Shown: one piece after another, positions 60,815-64,000 of the stretch
How the letters are laid out: each line of letters starts with the position of its first letter
How positions within the stretch are numbered: position 1 is the first letter of the stretch
Origin: Candidatus Obscuribacterales bacterium
Lineage (GTDB): Bacteria; Cyanobacteriota; Vampirovibrionia; Obscuribacterales; Obscuribacteraceae
Assembly (NCBI GenBank): GCA_031292355.1
Contig: JARLHI010000061.1
Coordinates: 124,001-188,000 of the forward strand
DNA: 64,000 nucleotides
Direction: 5' to 3'
The notes under the pieces: generated by a model
Seen by the model: the letters and a program-made list of their open reading frames with translations, nothing else
What the model was told of the DNA's origin: nothing
Databases searched by the model: none
Position numbers and translations under genes: made by a program

Positions 60815-61192
60815 ATGCGCAACACAGTGGTTCACGGATCGATTATGTTTCCCACAACACCTGGGAAATTCGAACTTTCGCTCATCACAAAGGACCGTCC
60901 AGCTTTCGCCTGCCTCGGAATTACTACGGGGCTACAAGATGGTGATCGCGTTTTCGGGTATGGGGCTCCTTGTCTGGTGGTTCAACAGGCCGTAGGAAGC
61001 AACTCAAGCCACGAGTTTCAGACTTTTGTCGTCGTGAGCGACGACACTGAAGTAAGGACGGAGGATCTTAACGGCCTCGAGTATTTAGGCAGCTTCGAAG
61101 ACCCAGACGGCATTCACTGGCCGCCTGGACATCGTAACTGGCAGGGTCTTCGGCATTTGTTCGGTCCGCGTACTGGCTCTGCTAAAGAGTAA
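60815..61192 (+). CDS. Unknown small protein
   Basis: A 125-residue soluble, beta-rich protein (AFACLGITTGLQDGDRVFGY, HEFQTFVVVSDDTEVRTEDL) with no recognised family. AAAGG lies eight bases before the ATG. Last of the GC-rich accessory genes. Confidence 0.65.
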   Translation: MRNTVVHGSIMFPTTPGKFELSLITKDRPAFACLGITTGLQDGDRVFGYGAPCLVVQQAVGSNSSHEFQTFVVVSDDTEVRTEDLNGLEYLGSFEDPDGIHWPPGHRNWQGLRHLFGPRTGSAKE

Positions 61193-61444
61193 TTGCTCGT
61201 TACGCATTCACCACAACATGGCGTGCGCTAACTTACAAACCACCCGGATGGCTGTAGGGCCAGTGAGACTACCACTCACCACCCCGCAGCCAAACCGGCT
61301 AACCTACCTATTCGGTGGACCCATACCTAGTAGTTATCTCTTTCTGCAAACTTTGCTGGAATTAATTATTTGCAGATAAATCGCATGTGACCAGCATCAA
61401 GCCAGCCGTTTGGAGGAAAGAGGGAGGCATACAAAACGCAAACC

Positions 61445-62428
61445 TCAATGACCATACCGTTGTTCTAACTGCGCCAAAATTGAATCCGCGGCATGCAAAT
61501 TTCCATCTATCAACAACGCTTGCACCTGGTCACACAAACCCAGGGAATTACCGACGTTCAGACCTTGCCTTTTCAATTTTCTGATCTTGTCGCTCATGAC
61601 GTACTGTCTCATTCCTATGCCTATAGCTGCGCCATCGGCAGAACTTATCTGGTTAGCAGTAAAACGACTGGCAATGCTGCCTATTGGCACAGTTGCAGTA
61701 GAAGCAGGGGCAGCGGCAGACATCGCAACTTTAGCTGTAGCGGTCGCTGTGCGCGTACGAAATTGTTTGATCGTGCCTTCTTGATCGGTCAACTTTTCTC
61801 CAAGATAAGCACATTTTGTTTTGACATTCTCGGCATCTCCGGCTTTTGCTGCGTCTTCGATTTGCTTGAAGAAAATCATGTATCCCGAGACATTAGCGCC
61901 TTGTGACTTCAACTTCTCGATGCGACCGAGCACCAACATGCGCGCTCCTTGCTCTGGACCGTCGACGACGAAAGAGGAGGCCGAGCCGACAGCATTATTA
62001 GTTTTGGCAATCTCCAGCGAGTCTAAAAGCTCTTTCTGAGTCAAGCCACCACTACCAAACAATTTCACTTCCGCGCGTTTGACCATAATCGAGCTGCAAT
62101 CATTAGCGTCGTAGTCGAGCAGCAACAATTTCACTCGCTGCACATTGTCCGGTAAAGATTCAAAAGCGGTCTTAGCAATCAAAACGGCTTCGATTTTGCG
62201 GTCTGCATCAGTGGCCTTTGGTTTACACTGTGTCGTAATCAGCGCCTCTCCAGCGGTTACCGCAGCCGTTAGCTTGTAACTGGGATTGACGATGTTCGAA
62301 TGTCTGATCAAGTCGACCAAAACTGCGTTTGTTGCATCATCAGCGGCTAAAGCCGGTAGCAAATTGACTGACATTGATGTCTGAAATACTAGAAAAGCCA
62401 ATGCACGCCAAATTTGCTTTTTTGTCAT
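61445..62428 (-). CDS. Exported protein of unknown function
   Basis: A 327-residue protein with a signal peptide (basic MTKKQIWR, hydrophobic ALAFLVFQTSMSVNLL, then PALAA). The mature part is helix-rich with two Ala/Thr-rich repeats and a duplicated KIRKLKRQGLNVGN / IEKLKSQGANVSG motif at about 200 and 290. No catalytic domain recognised. GGGGG lies nine bases before ATG 62428. Confidence 0.7.
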   Translation of the reverse strand: MTKKQIWRALAFLVFQTSMSVNLLPALAADDATNAVLVDLIRHSNIVNPSYKLTAAVTAGEALITTQCKPKATDADRKIEAVLIAKTAFESLPDNVQRVKLLLLDYDANDCSSIMVKRAEVKLFGSGGLTQKELLDSLEIAKTNNAVGSASSFVVDGPEQGARMLVLGRIEKLKSQGANVSGYMIFFKQIEDAAKAGDAENVKTKCAYLGEKLTDQEGTIKQFRTRTATATAKVAMSAAAPASTATVPIGSIASRFTANQISSADGAAIGIGMRQYVMSDKIRKLKRQGLNVGNSLGLCDQVQALLIDGNLHAADSILAQLEQRYGH

Positions 62429-62750
62429 CCAGAATGCCCCCTTATCAACCCAAATTTCATACCCATCCAGACATACTTTTTTAACGCCAAAAATATTTAA
62501 AAAGAAAATTGGCATGGATAGTTAATCTATAAGGTTTTTGGGCACAATATAAACAGGTGATCTCAATTTTCACTTTCACCGAAGTATAGATTGCGCTTGC
62601 CAGGCAAAAATATTCGAAACGATTGACTAATCGTTTCAAATCACGTTCTTTGCGATTGCCCTGCCTTTTGCTGATTTTGCAGCGACCAGTTTTCGCCGGA
62701 GAATACTTTCTCTGTCGCCTAACTTTTACAATATTTGCGTTATTAACCCC
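62429..62750. other. Divergent promoter region
   Basis: About 320 AT-rich bases between divergent exported-protein genes. Promoters for both must lie here; none is clear enough to place. Confidence 0.4.
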
Positions 62751-63311
62751 ATGACTAAGTCAAACATACTTACCAATTTGCGAAACATCGCCTTATCTCT
62801 TCTGCTTGCAATCAGCCTGCCAGGGCTATTTCAGCAAGCGGCAAGCGCAAAGTCAAAATTACTAAATTCAGAAAAAGTTCAAATAAATGCCGACTCAAAA
62901 ACTGTCTTCGAAGCAATCAGAACATCTAGAAATTCAGAGACGCTGCATAGAAAATGTCTATCCACAACAGCTAATAGTGCCCTTGTCGAAGAAAATTTAC
63001 TAGACGTACCGGTTCTAGGAAATGTTCATTGCCTCTGGTCGGAAAAAGAAGTCTCACCCGAGCGTATCGACTATGAGCTGACCCAATCAGACAAATTCAT
63101 TGCTGGCTGTGGCAGTTATATTATTTCGCCGTCGAGCAAAAATAGCATGACAACGCTTGAATTACAGTCACATATCGACAGTGGACTGCGCATTCCCTTC
63201 GCTCATGAAATTTGCACAGCGGCGGCACACCACGACATGAAAACGCGCTTACATTTGCTCAAGCAAATCGCCGAACGCAATCAACACAAGAAAATCGCCA
63301 GCGCAAACTAG
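62751..63311 (+). CDS. Exported SRPBCC/polyketide-cyclase-like protein
   Basis: A 186-residue protein with a signal peptide (basic start, ALSLLLAISLPGLFQQAASA). The mature part follows the SRPBCC order: EKVQINADSKTVFEAIRTSR, a beta meander (SALVEENLLDVPVLGNVHCL), and a long C-terminal helix (HHDMKTRLHLLKQIAERNQH). Such folds bind hydrophobic ligands. Few members are exported, so this placement rests on the signal peptide. The Shine-Dalgarno sequence is weak. Confidence 0.65.
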   Translation: MTKSNILTNLRNIALSLLLAISLPGLFQQAASAKSKLLNSEKVQINADSKTVFEAIRTSRNSETLHRKCLSTTANSALVEENLLDVPVLGNVHCLWSEKEVSPERIDYELTQSDKFIAGCGSYIISPSSKNSMTTLELQSHIDSGLRIPFAHEICTAAAHHDMKTRLHLLKQIAERNQHKKIASAN

Positions 63312-63315
63312 CTTT

Positions 63316-64000
63316 TTATTTTGCAAGCAGCGTTTCCACCGCTTCTTTAAAGATAGCTGTGTGCTTATCAATATCGGCTTCAGTTGTGGCTGGACAGATT
63401 AAAGCCATATTGTGGAATGGTGTCATTAGAATGCCGCGATTCAACGCATACAAATGCATGTAGTGATCTAAATCAGCATCGATAGCCGCAGCAGCTTCCG
63501 CTCCGTTCACCGGGGGAGATTGTCTGAACCAGTATTCGGCGCGGCAACCAAGTTGCTGAATCGTCCACGGCAAATTATTTTCTTTAATCACGACTTCCAC
63601 ACCATCGGTGAATCGCTTGGCGAGCGGGATAGTGTGATGATAAGCATCTTCTGTGAGAATTTTCTCCAGGGTTACGCGCATTGCCGCAAGCGCTAGAGCA
63701 TTGCCGGAAAGCGTACCGCCAATACCGCTGGTATCTGATTGACCAACCTCTGTTTTGCTCGTTATTGCCTGAGCAACATCAAGAGTCATTCCGTAAATTG
63801 CTGCAGGAATACCGCTTGCGATGGGTTTTCCACAAGTGAGCATATCTGGGCGCAAGCCGTGCTCTTTTGTATAGCCACCAGGCCCGGTGCAAATTGTGTG
63901 CGTCTCGTCAATGATCAAAAGAGTGCCATATTTTTTGGCCAAATCCTGCATTTTTTTCAGATATCCAGGCTGTGGATGAACGATACCAATATTCGTCATC
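63316..64000 (-). CDS. Class III aminotransferase, glutamate-1-semialdehyde aminomutase-like (cut by window end)
   Basis: About 227 C-terminal residues are visible; the start lies beyond the window. LLIIDETHTICTGPGG holds the PLP-binding Asp, CGKPIASGIPAAIYGM the Schiff-base Lys, and SDTSGIGGTLSGNALALAAM the phosphate-binding Thr. PQPGYLKKMQDLAKKYGTLL and HIxxxG-type spacing are as in HemL, but KPIASGIP and the C-terminus differ from true HemL, so another aspartate-aminotransferase-family enzyme is possible. Four bases separate it from the convergent SRPBCC gene. Confidence 0.85.
   Translation of the reverse strand, partial: MTNIGIVHPQPGYLKKMQDLAKKYGTLLIIDETHTICTGPGGYTKEHGLRPDMLTCGKPIASGIPAAIYGMTLDVAQAITSKTEVGQSDTSGIGGTLSGNALALAAMRVTLEKILTEDAYHHTIPLAKRFTDGVEVVIKENNLPWTIQQLGCRAEYWFRQSPPVNGAEAAAAIDADLDHYMHLYALNRGILMTPFHNMALICPATTEADIDKHTAIFKEAVETLLAK

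Noticed and set aside
1-64000. CRISPR arrays, tRNA genes, rRNA genes, insertion sequences
   Set aside because: I looked for regular spaced repeats, T-loop consensus sequences, rRNA cores and transposase motifs and found none; a tRNAscan or ISfinder run would settle it.

Overview
The window is bacterial chromosome, gene-dense on both strands, with bacterial start sites (many strong Shine-Dalgarno sequences, some TTG/GTG starts) and a type A RNase P RNA gene. The mix of genes suggests a non-photosynthetic relative of Cyanobacteria such as the Melainabacteria/Obscuribacterales: SWIM-domain SNF2 helicases, GspE_N/MshEN-like repeats joined to TPRs, Flp pilin, a rhomboid-TPR fusion, a large predicted cysteine protease with an annexin-like stretch, and many proteins of no known family. 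This placement is inference; there is no 16S rRNA here and no search could be run.

Layout. 1-11.1 kb is ordinary core sequence: a cut SGNH hydrolase, an NAD-dependent sugar epimerase, aspartate kinase, a secreted protein, an MshEN-repeat/TPR protein, a helix-turn-helix coiled-coil protein, rnpB, an Flp pilin, a receiver-like protein and a fatty acid beta-oxidation pair (FadJ-like plus thiolase). 11.1-19.3 kb mixes a Cys-rich protein, a SWIM-SNF2 helicase, two LOG/SLOG-fold proteins followed by a degenerate Nudix protein, and a triple YbjQ-domain protein. 19.6-25.6 kb is a minus-strand signalling group: response regulator, large SWIM-SNF2 helicase, small overlapping gene, PAS histidine kinase.

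26-37.7 kb holds an acidic protein, a two-HTH protein, a membrane di-iron hydroxylase, a GNAT acetyltransferase, rhomboid-TPR, an exported glycogen-debranching-type glycosidase, a lone prepilin-like protein, and a 2.5-kb gene for a calpain-like cysteine protease coupled (TAATG) to a partner gene. 37.8-61.2 kb is mostly accessory: zinc-ribbon protein, DUF218/YdcF protein, a degenerate RelA/SpoT-like protein, a small secreted Gly/His peptide, four unknown minus-strand genes, a Nudix hydrolase, a serpin, a MocR regulator and about a dozen unknown short plus-strand genes with strong ribosome binding sites. 61.4-64 kb returns to ordinary sequence: two exported proteins and a cut class III aminotransferase of the glutamate-1-semialdehyde aminomutase type.

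Two gene classes alternate. AT-richer genes carry recognisable core functions. GC-richer, short genes with strong ribosome binding sites and mostly unknown products occur as islands. Several genes of the second class, and the GNAT gene, are bracketed by direct repeats of 30-90 bp that contain hairpins, terminators or promoter-like sequence, which suggests that they came in, or were copied, as small cassettes.
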